A stretch of DNA of 64,000 bases from Candidatus Aminicenantota bacterium (GTDB lineage: Bacteria; Acidobacteriota; Aminicenantia; Aminicenantales; JAFGAV01). Positions within the stretch are counted from its first letter, which is position 1, and each line of letters starts with the position of its first letter. The stretch covers positions 1 to 64,000 of the forward strand of contig JAFGAV010000025.1 of NCBI GenBank assembly GCA_016933515.1, written 5' to 3'. Positions 1 to 9,848 of this stretch are shown here, in pieces. A program made the position numbers and the translations under genes. The notes below the pieces were generated by a model that made no database searches, was not told where the DNA came from, and saw only the letters and a program-made list of their open reading frames with translations.

Positions 1-291
1 GTTCAGGGCGTTGGCCACCAGGTTCCCCAGGCGGAAGGCCTCCTCCTTGCCCTTGTTGGTCAGGGTGTCGGTGAAAACCGGCACGAAGGCCGACGCCAAA
101 GCCCCCTCGGCGAACAGGTCGCGAAGGAGGTTGGGGATGCGGAAGGCGGCCACGAAGGCGTCCACGGCGAACCCGGCGCCGAAGAGGTAGGCGAACGTTT
201 GCTCCCGGGCCAGGCCGAAAAGGCGCGAGACGAACGTTGCGCCGCTCACGACCGTCGTCGAGCGGGCGATGCTCTCCCTTTGGTCCGCCAT
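1..291 (-). CDS. murJ: Lipid II flippase MurJ/MviN, N-terminal part (runs off left edge)
   Basis: Reverse complement translates MADQRESIARSTTVVSGATFVSRLFGLAREQTFAYLFGAGFAVDAFVAAFRIPNLLRDLFAEGALASAFVPVFTDTL, characteristic MurJ N-terminus; not in ORF track because it is open at the edge. Confidence 0.9.
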   Translation of the reverse strand, partial: MADQRESIARSTTVVSGATFVSRLFGLAREQTFAYLFGAGFAVDAFVAAFRIPNLLRDLFAEGALASAFVPVFTDTLTNKGKEEAFRLGNLVANALN

Positions 292-637
292 GTTGCTTTG
301 CTTATAGCACAAAACGGGGCCGGGACTCCACCGGCCGCTCTCGCCTGTCCGGTCCGCTTAACGGCCTTCCCGGCCATCCTTGACGCCGCCCGAACCCGGA
401 CGGATCCCAAGCTCCGGGCGAAGAAGGAATTTCTCATACTGAATTTGCAGTGCTCCTTGCATTTCTTGTCGTTTATAGGCAATATAGATTGTCCCATTGG
501 CTTGCCAATGCAGGCTTTCGGCCGCAAGATCATTATTACTTGATTTGAATCATGTCCCTGATAGAGAATTTTTCAAAGAGGGATAGGGCGAGTTGATTTT
601 CAGAGGACTTGAGATTTCATTACAGAGGAGGACGAAC

Positions 638-988
638 ATGGAAGAAGGGAAGGCGATGAATGTGGGAGACGGTGATTTTGAACAGGAAGTATTGAAATCA
701 AACGTTCCCGTGATTGTGGATTTCTGGGCTCCTTGGTGCGGACCTTGCCGGATGGCCGGTCCGGTGCTTGAGAAAATCGCTCAAGAATACCAGGGAAGAT
801 TGAAAGTGTGCAAGTTGAATGTTGATGAAGGACGCCAAACAGCCTCCCAATTTGGGATCATGAGCATACCCACATTGAATCTTTATAAAGATGGCGAGGT
901 TGTGGACCAAATGATCGGAGTCACGCCAAGCTACGAATCGGATCTTAAGAAAATGATAGAACCGAAATTGGAAAAAAACGAAGAGTGA
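638..988 (+). CDS. trxA: Thioredoxin
   Basis: [10 protein letters not shown] active site, cis-Pro (SIPTLNLYK); ATG at 638 preceded by GAGGAG. Confidence 0.93.
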   Translation: MEEGKAMNVGDGDFEQEVLKSNVPVIVDFWAPWCGPCRMAGPVLEKIAQEYQGRLKVCKLNVDEGRQTASQFGIMSIPTLNLYKDGEVVDQMIGVTPSYESDLKKMIEPKLEKNEE

Positions 989-995
989 TTTCCTA

Positions 996-1943
996 ATGAA
1001 TGACATCGCGGCCGATGTGATCATTGTGGGAGGCGGCCCGGGGGGCTTAACGGCCGCCATTTATACCTCCAGAAATCGACTGAACACTCTTCTCTTAGAG
1101 AAAGGCGTATGCGGAGGATTGCCCGCAACGACCGATGCGGTGGAAAATTATCCTGGTTTTCCGGACGGCATCAACGGGATGGAGTTGATCAATAAGTTTA
1201 AGAAACAGGCCGCAAGATTCGGCACGAACATTATTGAATTCAAGGAAGTAAAAAGAATCGAACCAGTCGGGGAGAGGATCGGCGTACAGACTGATGAAGA
1301 ACGGTACAATGCCGATGCGGTGATCGTGGCTTCGGGCAGCATCCCGAAAAAATTGAATATTCCCGGCGAAGAAAAGTACAGCGGCAGGGGTGTTTCTTAC
1401 TGTGCCACATGTGACGGGCCGCTCTATAGAGACAAGCACGTCGCTGTTATCGGCTGCGGGAATTCCGGGCTGCAAGAAGGCGAATCCCTTCTCAAGCATG
1501 TAAAGAGTATCGTTTTTATAGAGTTTTTGCCTTACATGACGGCTGAAAAAATCTTGCAAGAAAGATTGCAAAAAAACGAAAACACGCAGTTTTTATTGAA
1601 CCATGAACTCACTTCGATACAGGGCGACGCAGGAGTCCGGTCTGTTGCGGTCAGGAACCGTCAGACGGGCGAGGAAAAACAGATTGAGGTTTCGGGCGTC
1701 TTCATCTACGCGGGATTTTTGCCGAATTCAAAATTTTTGGAAGGCATTGTCGAATTGGATCGTTGGGGATACATCGCGACGAACGAAAAAATGGAAACGA
1801 CCGTGCCCGGCATCTATGCCGTAGGAGATGTGCGCTCAAAGAAGGTGCGTCAGATCAATGTCGCTTGTGGCGAAGGAACAATCGCGGCCATAGCGGCCGC
1901 TGAGTATATAAACGAACTGAGGTTTAAAGTAGGGAAGACGTAA
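996..1943 (+). CDS. trxB: Thioredoxin-disulfide reductase-like FAD/NAD(P) oxidoreductase
   Basis: GGGPGGLTAAIY FAD motif, SYCATCDGP redox CxxC, C-terminal GIYAVGDV; 7 bp after trxA. Confidence 0.9.
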   Translation: MNDIAADVIIVGGGPGGLTAAIYTSRNRLNTLLLEKGVCGGLPATTDAVENYPGFPDGINGMELINKFKKQAARFGTNIIEFKEVKRIEPVGERIGVQTDEERYNADAVIVASGSIPKKLNIPGEEKYSGRGVSYCATCDGPLYRDKHVAVIGCGNSGLQEGESLLKHVKSIVFIEFLPYMTAEKILQERLQKNENTQFLLNHELTSIQGDAGVRSVAVRNRQTGEEKQIEVSGVFIYAGFLPNSKFLEGIVELDRWGYIATNEKMETTVPGIYAVGDVRSKKVRQINVACGEGTIAAIAAAEYINELRFKVGKT

Positions 1944-2096
1944 TCTTTAGAGCTTTTCTCCAGGCACCGGACGGATTCAGGTTTTGTCCTGCGGGAAAAG
2001 GCCCGAATGTCCCCCCTCCCAACCACCCTTGGCGCCGACGGGAGCCCCAACTGCACCATAACGGCTATCTGGAGAAAATCTGACCCTTGAGAAAAG

Positions 2097-2138
2097 CGGA
2101 AGCATTCACGTTGGTGGAAACCGGAAGCATTCACGTTG
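2097..2138. repeat. Two 17-bp direct repeats CGGAAGCATTCACGTTG, 25-bp period
   Basis: Identical copies at 2097-2113 and 2122-2138 just upstream of a promoter-like sequence. Confidence 0.8.
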
Positions 2139-2161
2139 CCTTGACAGAGGGAAAAAACCGT

Positions 2162-2190
2162 TTGAAAAATTACCGTTCCCATGGTATATA
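2162..2190 (+). promoter_or_regulatory. Sigma70-type promoter TTGAAA-N17-TATATA
   Basis: -35 TTGAAA 2162-2167, 17-bp spacer, -10 TATATA 2185-2190, upstream of the 2297 gene. Confidence 0.55.
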
Positions 2191-2296
2191 AGACACTTTG
2201 TTTCCCGTCTTCGTTGCTTGAGGACGGGAAGAAAAGCGAGGTTGTCTTTTTCATCGAGGAAATTATTATTAATCCAAACTGGAATCTGGAGGAAGC

Positions 2297-3052
2297 ATGA
2301 AAGAAAAAAAGAGCATCATGGATAGAATCGCGGAATCCAACAAGGCCGTCACCACGGGAGTTGATGAAAAAGACATCAAAAGCTGGGTGACCATTTATGT
2401 GATGGGCAAAGCTTATAAGGTTCCAGCAGGATTAACCATTATGCAGGCCATGGAGTTTGCCGGCTATCGATTTATCCGCTCTTGTGGGTGCCGGGCCGGG
2501 TTTTGCGGCGCCTGCGGCACCATATACCGAAAGATAGGAGATTATAAGCTTCATGCGGTGATGGCTTGTCAGACCAGAGTGGAAGACGGCATGTATCTGG
2601 TCCAAATTCCTTTCGCCCCTGCTTATAAGGCGACATATGACATTCAAAAAGAAAAGTATGAAGTCGGCACTCTTTTCAAATACTATCCGGAACTCGCTCG
2701 TTGTGTTTCCTGCAACACATGCACGAAATCATGCCCGCAGGGTCTTGAGGTGATGGATTATATCCAGGATGCGATCAAAGGCGATTTTGAAAAGGTGGCC
2801 CATGAGTCTTTTGACTGCATCCAGTGCGGCCTCTGTGCCGTGAGGTGCCCCGCGGAATTGGTGCATTATAATATCGCCCAGCTCGCCCGAAGGATGTTCG
2901 GATATCATGGAAATAAAGAACCGGAACTTCTAACAGCCAGACTGGAAGAAATAGAAAAAGGAAAATATAAAAAGGACTGGGAAAAGCTCCTCAAAGCATC
3001 CATAGAGGAGCTCAAAAAATTGTATGCGGAACGAGTCAGGGAAGCCGACTAG
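2297..3052 (+). CDS. Succinate dehydrogenase/fumarate reductase-type iron-sulfur protein: 2Fe-2S plus two 4Fe-4S motifs
   Basis: CGCRAGFCGACG (2Fe-2S), CVSCNTCTKSCP and CIQCGLCAVRCP (4Fe-4S). Confidence 0.85.
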   Translation: MKEKKSIMDRIAESNKAVTTGVDEKDIKSWVTIYVMGKAYKVPAGLTIMQAMEFAGYRFIRSCGCRAGFCGACGTIYRKIGDYKLHAVMACQTRVEDGMYLVQIPFAPAYKATYDIQKEKYEVGTLFKYYPELARCVSCNTCTKSCPQGLEVMDYIQDAIKGDFEKVAHESFDCIQCGLCAVRCPAELVHYNIAQLARRMFGYHGNKEPELLTARLEEIEKGKYKKDWEKLLKASIEELKKLYAERVREAD

Positions 3053-3067
3053 CTGAGGAGGAGAATC

Positions 3068-4726
3068 ATGTCCGAAATGAAATATATCAAAGGTTATCCG
3101 GAATACATGCGCGATCTCATCGATGTCGTAAACAAAACCCGAATCAAAAGAAAAGATTATTCTCCTCCGGCGATGAGCGCGAAAGAACGGGAAGAGGTTC
3201 TTCAAGTCCATCCGGATTTTGCCCCCGGCGGAAAAAGGAAAATATCCATAGGCTTGAATAAGGGCGATCTGGCCGCCAATGAGGTGGTGGATCTTCTGGA
3301 AGCTTACCCGGTTATTGAAAAAGAAGAAATCGATCTTTCCAAAGTCCATTACAATCCTGATGTTCTGATTATCGGCGGCGGCCTGGCGGGAACTTCGGCG
3401 GCCATTTGGTGCAACAATCAGGGAATCCCCGCGGAAAAAATACTTCTTGTCAACAAATTGAGACACGGCGACGCCAATTCGATCATGGCCGAGGGCGGAA
3501 CTCAGGCCGCGGATCGCCCGAACGATTCCCCCCTCATCCATTATCTGGATGCCATGGGGGGCGGACATTTTTCGAACAAACCGGACGTCCTCAAAGCGCT
3601 GGTGGAGGATGCCCCTTATATCATGCACTGGCTGGTGGAGCTGGGAGCCATGATCGATAGAGAAGAAAACGGGGAGTTTGCCTCCAAGTGGGGAGGAGGG
3701 ACTTCAAGAAGAAGAATGCATGCCTGCCGGGACTATACCGGCCTCGAGGAATTCAGGGTCATTCGGGACGAATTCCGAAACAGAAAGATTCCCGCCTTGG
3801 AATTTTATCCTGCAGTCGAACTGCTGACCGATGCCGCCGGGAGAGTCGCGGGGGCGGTTCTCTGCAATCTTGAAACCAGCGAATATGAAATCGTGAAAGC
3901 GAAAACAACGGTTCTGGCCACGGGCGGATTCGGCCGGCTTCATATCAGAGGTTTCCCCACCACGAATCACTATGGGGCGACGGCCGACGGAATCGTGTTG
4001 GCCTACAGGGCCGGAGCCAAATTGAGAGACACGGATACCGTTCAATATCATCCCACGGGAGCCGCTTTCCCTCCCCAGATCATCGGCCTGCTTCTCACCG
4101 AAAAGCTCAGAAGCATGGGAGCGCAACCCGTGAATGTCGACGGTGAAGCCTTTGTCTTCCCGCTCGAGCCGAGGGATGTTGAGGCCGCCTCGTTTATTCG
4201 AGAGTGCTATGTCAGGGATAAAGGGATTCTCACCCCTACCGGCATGAGAGGGATCTGGCTGGACACTCCTTTGATCGAAGTCAAAAATGGAAAGGGAACC
4301 ATCGAGAGCGCTTTTCCCGGCATGAAAAGGATGTTCGAAAGATTCGATATCGATATGGCGACGGATCCGGTTCTGGTCTTTCCGACGCTTCATTATCAGA
4401 ACGGAGGAGTGGAAACAGACCCGGAAGGAAAGACCAATGTCGCCGGGCTTTTTGTCGCCGGTGAGATATCGGGCGGCGTCCATGGGAAAAACAGGCTCAT
4501 GGGGAATTCAACCCTGGATTGCATGGTTTTCGGACGGAGAGCCGGAATCTATGCCGCCGAAGATGCGAAAAAGGCCAAAACCCCGAAGAATTTGAGTTTG
4601 AAGCATATGGCAAAATATATAGACATGCTGAAAGCGGCTCGGATAAAGTCTGAAAGAAAAGCTCCAATGCTGCTTCCGGATTACCGAGGAAAAGCCGTTC
4701 TCGCAAGAATGATCGACGTTTTTTAA
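3068..4726 (+). CDS. FAD-binding fumarate reductase/succinate dehydrogenase-like flavoprotein
   Basis: DVLIIGGGLAGTSAAIW, YHPTGA, NRLMGNSTLDCMVFGRRAG; RBS GAGGAG; 15 bp after Fe-S subunit. Confidence 0.88.
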   Translation: MSEMKYIKGYPEYMRDLIDVVNKTRIKRKDYSPPAMSAKEREEVLQVHPDFAPGGKRKISIGLNKGDLAANEVVDLLEAYPVIEKEEIDLSKVHYNPDVLIIGGGLAGTSAAIWCNNQGIPAEKILLVNKLRHGDANSIMAEGGTQAADRPNDSPLIHYLDAMGGGHFSNKPDVLKALVEDAPYIMHWLVELGAMIDREENGEFASKWGGGTSRRRMHACRDYTGLEEFRVIRDEFRNRKIPALEFYPAVELLTDAAGRVAGAVLCNLETSEYEIVKAKTTVLATGGFGRLHIRGFPTTNHYGATADGIVLAYRAGAKLRDTDTVQYHPTGAAFPPQIIGLLLTEKLRSMGAQPVNVDGEAFVFPLEPRDVEAASFIRECYVRDKGILTPTGMRGIWLDTPLIEVKNGKGTIESAFPGMKRMFERFDIDMATDPVLVFPTLHYQNGGVETDPEGKTNVAGLFVAGEISGGVHGKNRLMGNSTLDCMVFGRRAGIYAAEDAKKAKTPKNLSLKHMAKYIDMLKAARIKSERKAPMLLPDYRGKAVLARMIDVF

Positions 4727-4733
4727 CCGGATC

Positions 4734-4958
4734 ATGGCCGAGGCGGAATCGCTGATGTCGGGCGGCGGATATGCCGTGGTTTCGGCGGAAGGGCTGGAGA
4801 TCGCAACGGCCTCTGACTGTTCGGCTTATGACGCCGAGTTCGTCGCCTTAGCCTGCGACCTGAGGGCGCCCCTCGGGACGCTCGACAAGGCCGGTCTTGA
4901 AGCCTTTCCGGAGACTGCCGTCACCCCGCCCCGCTTCCTGGCCGATCCGGCGCCCTGA
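4734..4958 (+). pseudogene. C-terminal remnant of a PIN-domain (VapC-like) toxin
   Basis: ASDCSAYDAEFVALACDLRAPLGTLDKAGLEAFP resembles PIN-domain C-terminus (SAYDxxFVALA...LGTLDK); N-terminal half absent. Confidence 0.65.
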
Positions 4959-5117
4959 CCTCTTCTTCAAGCCGGAAACGAGCTGAGCCGCCCGCGCTGC
5001 CCCTCGCCGCAGCGGGAGCGGCGTGTGTCGTCGCCTTCCTCTCGGAGTGGTTTTTGGCAAGTCTTTGTGGCGCTTTAGCGGTGGTTTTCATATAATACGC
5101 TGTTGGAAAAAGCGGCG

Positions 5118-6146
5118 ATGAACATCAGGGAGAAGATAGAGGAACAGGAGAGGACCATCCTCTCGCCCAGGGCCTGCCTGAGCCTGGCCTCGAAGGGAAG
5201 GGTGCGGCCGGAGAAACCTCACGACTTGCGCACGGCCTTCCAGCGCGACCGGGACCGCATCCTGCACTCGAAGTCCTTCCGCAGGCTGAAGCACAAAACC
5301 CAGGTCTTCCTGGCGCCCTTCGGAGACCACTTCCGGACGCGTCTGACGCACACGCTCGAAGTGTCCCAGATCGCCCGGACGCTGGCGCGGGCGCTGGCGC
5401 TCAACGAGGACCTGACCGAGGCCGCCGCCCTGGGGCACGACCTGGGCCACACGCCCTTCGGCCACGCGGGCGAGGAAACGCTCCGCAAACTCCTGCCCGG
5501 AGGATTCTATCATGCCGACCAGAGCCTGCGGGTCGTGGACAGGCTCGAATACGAAGGCAAGGGCCTGAACCTGACCCATGAGGTTCGGGACGGCATCTTC
5601 AAGCATTCCAAGGGCCGGGGCGAAATCCTCAGCTCCCGCAAGGCGGACATGCCCGAGACGCTCGAGGGGCAGCTGGTCCGCATCTCGGACGTCATCGCCT
5701 ACGTCAACCACGACATCGACGACGCTCTCCGGGCGGGCATCATCAAGGAGAGCGACATCCCTCCGCGCCTCATCAAGATGCTGGGTCGCTATCACGCCCA
5801 CAGGATCGACACGATGGTCGGGGACGTCGTGCAGACGAGCCTCAAGGTGGGGCTGGAGAAAATCGCGATGAGCCCGTCCGTCATGGACTCCACGGTCGCG
5901 CTGAGGGATTTCCTCTACGACAAAGTCTACAACAGCGAGTTCGCCCAAAGAGAGCACGCCAAGGCCAAAAAAATCCTCACCGACCTCTACCGCTTCGTCT
6001 TGGAGAGCCCTGCGGGCTATGTCAAGGACTACCCGGCCGGCGATTCCCTGGAAAAGAGAGCCGGGGATTTCATCGCCGGCATGACCGACCTGTATGCCTT
6101 GGCCCTTTATGAAAAGCTGTTCCTGATCAGACCGGGGACCCTGTAG
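5118..6146 (+). CDS. dgt: Deoxyguanosinetriphosphate triphosphohydrolase-like HD protein
   Basis: [47 protein letters not shown] motifs; TATAAT at 5091-5096. Confidence 0.92.
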   Translation: MNIREKIEEQERTILSPRACLSLASKGRVRPEKPHDLRTAFQRDRDRILHSKSFRRLKHKTQVFLAPFGDHFRTRLTHTLEVSQIARTLARALALNEDLTEAAALGHDLGHTPFGHAGEETLRKLLPGGFYHADQSLRVVDRLEYEGKGLNLTHEVRDGIFKHSKGRGEILSSRKADMPETLEGQLVRISDVIAYVNHDIDDALRAGIIKESDIPPRLIKMLGRYHAHRIDTMVGDVVQTSLKVGLEKIAMSPSVMDSTVALRDFLYDKVYNSEFAQREHAKAKKILTDLYRFVLESPAGYVKDYPAGDSLEKRAGDFIAGMTDLYALALYEKLFLIRPGTL

Positions 6147-6181
6147 CAAGGACGGAAAGGCGCTCAGCCGGCGAACAAGAG

Positions 6182-6952
6182 ATGAGAGAGGGAAGAGGCG
6201 CGCCGGTCGTCGATGTCGCGGACCTTGTCAAGGACTTTAAAAAGCTCCGGGCCGTGGACGGGGTGTCCTTCACCGTTTCGGAGGGCGAGATCGTCGGACT
6301 CCTCGGGCCGAACGGCGCGGGAAAGACGACGATCATCCACATGCTCCTCGGACTGACGACCCCGACTTCGGGCCGGGTTCGCGTCTTCGGCCTGGACTTC
6401 GGTCGACACCGGTCGCGCATCCTCCAGGAGGTCAATTTCTCCTCGACCTACACGGACATGCCCTATTCGCTCACCGTGCAGGAGAGCCTGCGTGTCTTCG
6501 CCCGGCTTTACGGCGTCCGCCGCCGCGAGGAAAAGATACGCGGCCTTCTCGAAACCTTCGGCTTGACCGACATCCGCCGCAAGCAGGTCCGCCACCTGTC
6601 CACGGGGCAGCGCACGCGGCTCAATTTGTCCAAAGCGCTGGTCAACGACCCGCGCGTCCTCTTCCTCGACGAGCCCACGGCTTCGCTCGATCCGGACATC
6701 GCCGACAAAACGCGCAAGCTCCTCAAGCGGGTCAAGGAGGAGCGGGGCATCTCCATCCTCTACACTTCGCACAACATGATAGAGATGGAGGAAGTCTCGG
6801 ACCGAGTCCTTTTTCTTCACCGGGGCCGGCTCCTGGCCGAGGGGACGCCCGCGGAGGTCGTGCGCTCGTTCCGGGCGGCGAGCCTGGAAGACGCCTTCCT
6901 CAAGGTGGCCCGCGGGAAGGACGCGGGCGGAAAAGGGACGGCGCTTCCATGA
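6182..6952 (+). CDS. ABC transporter ATP-binding protein
   Basis: GPNGAGKTT Walker A, LSTGQ signature, VLFLDEP Walker B. Confidence 0.95.
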   Translation: MREGRGAPVVDVADLVKDFKKLRAVDGVSFTVSEGEIVGLLGPNGAGKTTIIHMLLGLTTPTSGRVRVFGLDFGRHRSRILQEVNFSSTYTDMPYSLTVQESLRVFARLYGVRRREEKIRGLLETFGLTDIRRKQVRHLSTGQRTRLNLSKALVNDPRVLFLDEPTASLDPDIADKTRKLLKRVKEERGISILYTSHNMIEMEEVSDRVLFLHRGRLLAEGTPAEVVRSFRAASLEDAFLKVARGKDAGGKGTALP

Positions 6953-7740
6953 AATTCCACCGGATCTTCGCCGTGTTTCTCCGGTATTTCTACATCTACC
7001 GCCGAAGCGGCACGCGGATTTTGGAGACCGTCTACTGGCCGCTCCTCGACCTGGTCCTCTGGGGATTCGTGACGCTCTACCTTTCCCGCAGCGCGAAGGG
7101 GCTGCCCCAGTTCGTCGCCTTCCTTCTCGGCGCCCTTATCCTCTGGGACATCCTTTTCCGCTCCCAGCAGGGCATATCGGTCTCGTTCCTGGAAGACGTC
7201 TGGGCCCGGAATTTTCTCAACATTTTCGTCAGCCCCCTGACGACCTGGGAATACCTCCTGGCCCTCATGCTCTCGAGCCTGCTCAAAATTCTGATCGCCG
7301 GCGTGGTGCTGACGCTCATGGCCTGGCTTTTGTTTTCGTTCAACATCTTCCTCATCGGCATCTCGCTCCTGCCGTTCCTCATCCTCCTTGTCTTCCTGGG
7401 GTGGGCGATCGGCCTCATCACCACGGCCATCATCCTCCGCTTCGGCCAGCAGGCCGAGGTCCTGGCCTGGGGGATCGCCCTGCTCTTTCAGCCCGTATCA
7501 GCGGTGTTCTATCCCGTCTCCGTTCTGCCGCCCATTCTCCAGGCCGTGGCGCGCTTCATGCCCGCGGCCCACGTCTTCGAGGGAATGCGGTCCGTCATCT
7601 CCACGGGCGCGTTTCCGAAGCGCGAGCTCCTGGTCGCCCTCGCCCTCGACGTTGTTTACCTGGCCGCAGCCCTGGCGTTCTTCTTTTGGATGTTCCGCGT
7701 CGCGCGCAAAAAGGGACTCCTGGCGCGGGTCGGCGAGTGA
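6949..7740 (+). CDS. ABC-2 type transporter permease
   Basis: Hydrophobic multi-TM protein; 4-bp ATGA overlap with the ATPase gene. Confidence 0.88.
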   Translation: MKFHRIFAVFLRYFYIYRRSGTRILETVYWPLLDLVLWGFVTLYLSRSAKGLPQFVAFLLGALILWDILFRSQQGISVSFLEDVWARNFLNIFVSPLTTWEYLLALMLSSLLKILIAGVVLTLMAWLLFSFNIFLIGISLLPFLILLVFLGWAIGLITTAIILRFGQQAEVLAWGIALLFQPVSAVFYPVSVLPPILQAVARFMPAAHVFEGMRSVISTGAFPKRELLVALALDVVYLAAALAFFFWMFRVARKKGLLARVGE

Positions 7741-7748
7741 GAGTCGGG

Positions 7749-7777
7749 TTGTGATAATCCGCCGCAGCGATTATAAT
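7749..7777 (+). promoter_or_regulatory. Sigma70-type promoter TTGTGA-N17-TATAAT
   Basis: -35 7749-7754, 17-bp spacer, consensus -10 7772-7777. Confidence 0.6.
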
Positions 7778-7833
7778 GAGCCCTCTTTCATCTCCATGAT
7801 TATGCCGTCATCGCTCCGGGGAGGGAAACCGAC

Positions 7834-9657
7834 ATGAGCAAGGTCGAGACGCTCCAAAAAATCGCGACGAAGCTGAGAATCCACTCGCTGGCCATGACGA
7901 CGCGCGCCGGGTCCGGGCATCCGACGACCTGCCTGTCCATGGCCGAGATCGCCGCCTGCCTCTTTTTCAGTGAGATGAAATACAACGTCCGCGACCCGCA
8001 TGATCCTCTCAACGACGAGATCGTGCTGTCCAAGGGGCACGCGGCGCCCATCCTCTGGGCGGCCTACGCCGAGGCGGGCATAATCACGAAAAAGTCCCTT
8101 CTCGACCTGCGAAAATTCACGAGCGACCTCGAGGGCCATCCCACGCCCCGCTTCCCTTGGATTAAAGCGGCCACGGGATCGCTCGGCCAGGGGCTGGCCG
8201 TCGGCGCGGGCGTCGCGCTCGGACAGAGGCTGCGCAAAACGTCCGCCCGGACCTACGTCGTCATGGGCGACGGCGAGTGCGCCGAGGGCGCGGTCTGGGA
8301 AGCGGCCAACATTGCCTCCCTTCTCGGCCTCTCGAACCTCTGCGCCGTCGTCGATGTCAACCGGCTGGGCCAGTCCGACTTCACCATGCATCGCCACGAC
8401 CTGGCCGCCTACGGCCGCAAATTCAAGGCCTTCGGCTGGGAGGTCTTCACGGTCGACGGCCACGACATTCCCGCCCTGCTCGGCGCCCTCGACAAGGCGC
8501 GCAAGGCGTCCCGCCCCGCGGTCATTCTCGCCAAGACGATCAAAGGCAAGGACGTGTCTTTCGTCGAGGACCGGAACGGTTGGCACGGAAAACCCCTCAA
8601 GGAAGACGAACTCCGGGAGGCCCTGGCCGAGCTGGGCAAGATGCCGGCTGTGGACGCAAGGAAGCTTGTCAAAGCCCGAAAAGGAAAACGGCCGGCCGAA
8701 CCGAGTCGGATTTATGAGTTCGACAGAACGGACTACAAAGAGAAAACAGCCACCCGGCTGGCCTACGGAAAAGCCCTGGCCGGACTGGGCCGCGCCAATC
8801 CCGACGTCGTTGTCATCGACGGCGACGTCAAGAACTCGACGTATGCCGACAAGTTTTTCGAGGCGTTTCCGGAACGCTCGTTCCAGGCCTTTATCGCCGA
8901 GCAGTCCATGGCCGGAATGGCCATGGGCCTGGCGGCTAAAGGATTCATTCCTTTCACGGCCACATTCGCCGCTTTTTTGACCCGGGCCCACGACCAGGTT
9001 CGCATGGCCGCCTACTCCTTCGCCAATGTCAAGTTCTGCGGCTCTCACGTCGGCGTGAGCATCGGTGAGGACGGCCCGTCCCAGATGGGGCTTGAGGACC
9101 TGGCCATGTTCCGGCCCATCCCCGGCTGCGTCGTCCTCTATCCCAGCGACGCTTTTTCCGCCGAAGCCTGCGTCGAGGCGGCGGCCTGGCACCGGGGGAT
9201 GGTCTATATCCGCACCACGCGGCCGGCGACGCCGCTGCTCTACGAAAAGGGAGAGGCGTTTCCCGTCGGCGGGTCCAAGGTCCTGCGCTCGAGCGCCGGC
9301 GACAAGGCGGTCGTCGTGGCGGCCGGCATCACCGTTCACGAGGCCCTCAAGGCGGCCGACGAACTTAAGGAGGGCGGGATTTCCGTCAGGATCGTGGACG
9401 CCTACTCGGTCCAGCCCATCGACGCCCCGGGTCTGAAGCGGCACGCCGCCGAGTGCGGCGGGAATGTGATTGTGGTCGAAGACCACTTCCCGGCGGGCGG
9501 TCTGGGGGAGGCGGTCGCCGCCGCCCTGGCCGGCTGCGCCAAAATCGCTCATCTTTGCGTCCGCGAGCTTCCGCGCTCGGGAAAGCCCGCCGAACTTCTC
9601 GACGCCTGCGGAATCAGCGCCCGTCACATCCGCAAGGCCGTGGAGGATATGTCCTGA
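7834..9657 (+). CDS. tkt: Transketolase (full length)
   Basis: TRAGSGHPTTCLS, LSKGHAAP, GDGECAEG, FIAEQSMAGMAMGLA, GEDGPSQMGLEDLAMFR. Confidence 0.93.
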   Translation: MSKVETLQKIATKLRIHSLAMTTRAGSGHPTTCLSMAEIAACLFFSEMKYNVRDPHDPLNDEIVLSKGHAAPILWAAYAEAGIITKKSLLDLRKFTSDLEGHPTPRFPWIKAATGSLGQGLAVGAGVALGQRLRKTSARTYVVMGDGECAEGAVWEAANIASLLGLSNLCAVVDVNRLGQSDFTMHRHDLAAYGRKFKAFGWEVFTVDGHDIPALLGALDKARKASRPAVILAKTIKGKDVSFVEDRNGWHGKPLKEDELREALAELGKMPAVDARKLVKARKGKRPAEPSRIYEFDRTDYKEKTATRLAYGKALAGLGRANPDVVVIDGDVKNSTYADKFFEAFPERSFQAFIAEQSMAGMAMGLAAKGFIPFTATFAAFLTRAHDQVRMAAYSFANVKFCGSHVGVSIGEDGPSQMGLEDLAMFRPIPGCVVLYPSDAFSAEACVEAAAWHRGMVYIRTTRPATPLLYEKGEAFPVGGSKVLRSSAGDKAVVVAAGITVHEALKAADELKEGGISVRIVDAYSVQPIDAPGLKRHAAECGGNVIVVEDHFPAGGLGEAVAAALAGCAKIAHLCVRELPRSGKPAELLDACGISARHIRKAVEDMS

Positions 9658-9848
9658 TCGTGTTTGCGGCTCGATCTCAAGCCCCCGGCGCTCGGGGGAG
9701 GGGGGAACGCAAATCCGCGAAACGGAATCGTCTTCCAAGAACCGACCCGGTCTCCCGAATCCAGGACGTTCAATCCTCGGCAAGCCGTTTTGGGGACTTC
9801 GTCCGCACTTCCCCGGGCGGCGAAGCGGGAACGAGCGAAAGGAGGGAG

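Noticed and set aside
7771-9783. 670-aa minus-strand ORF
   Set aside because: Antisense shadow of transketolase.
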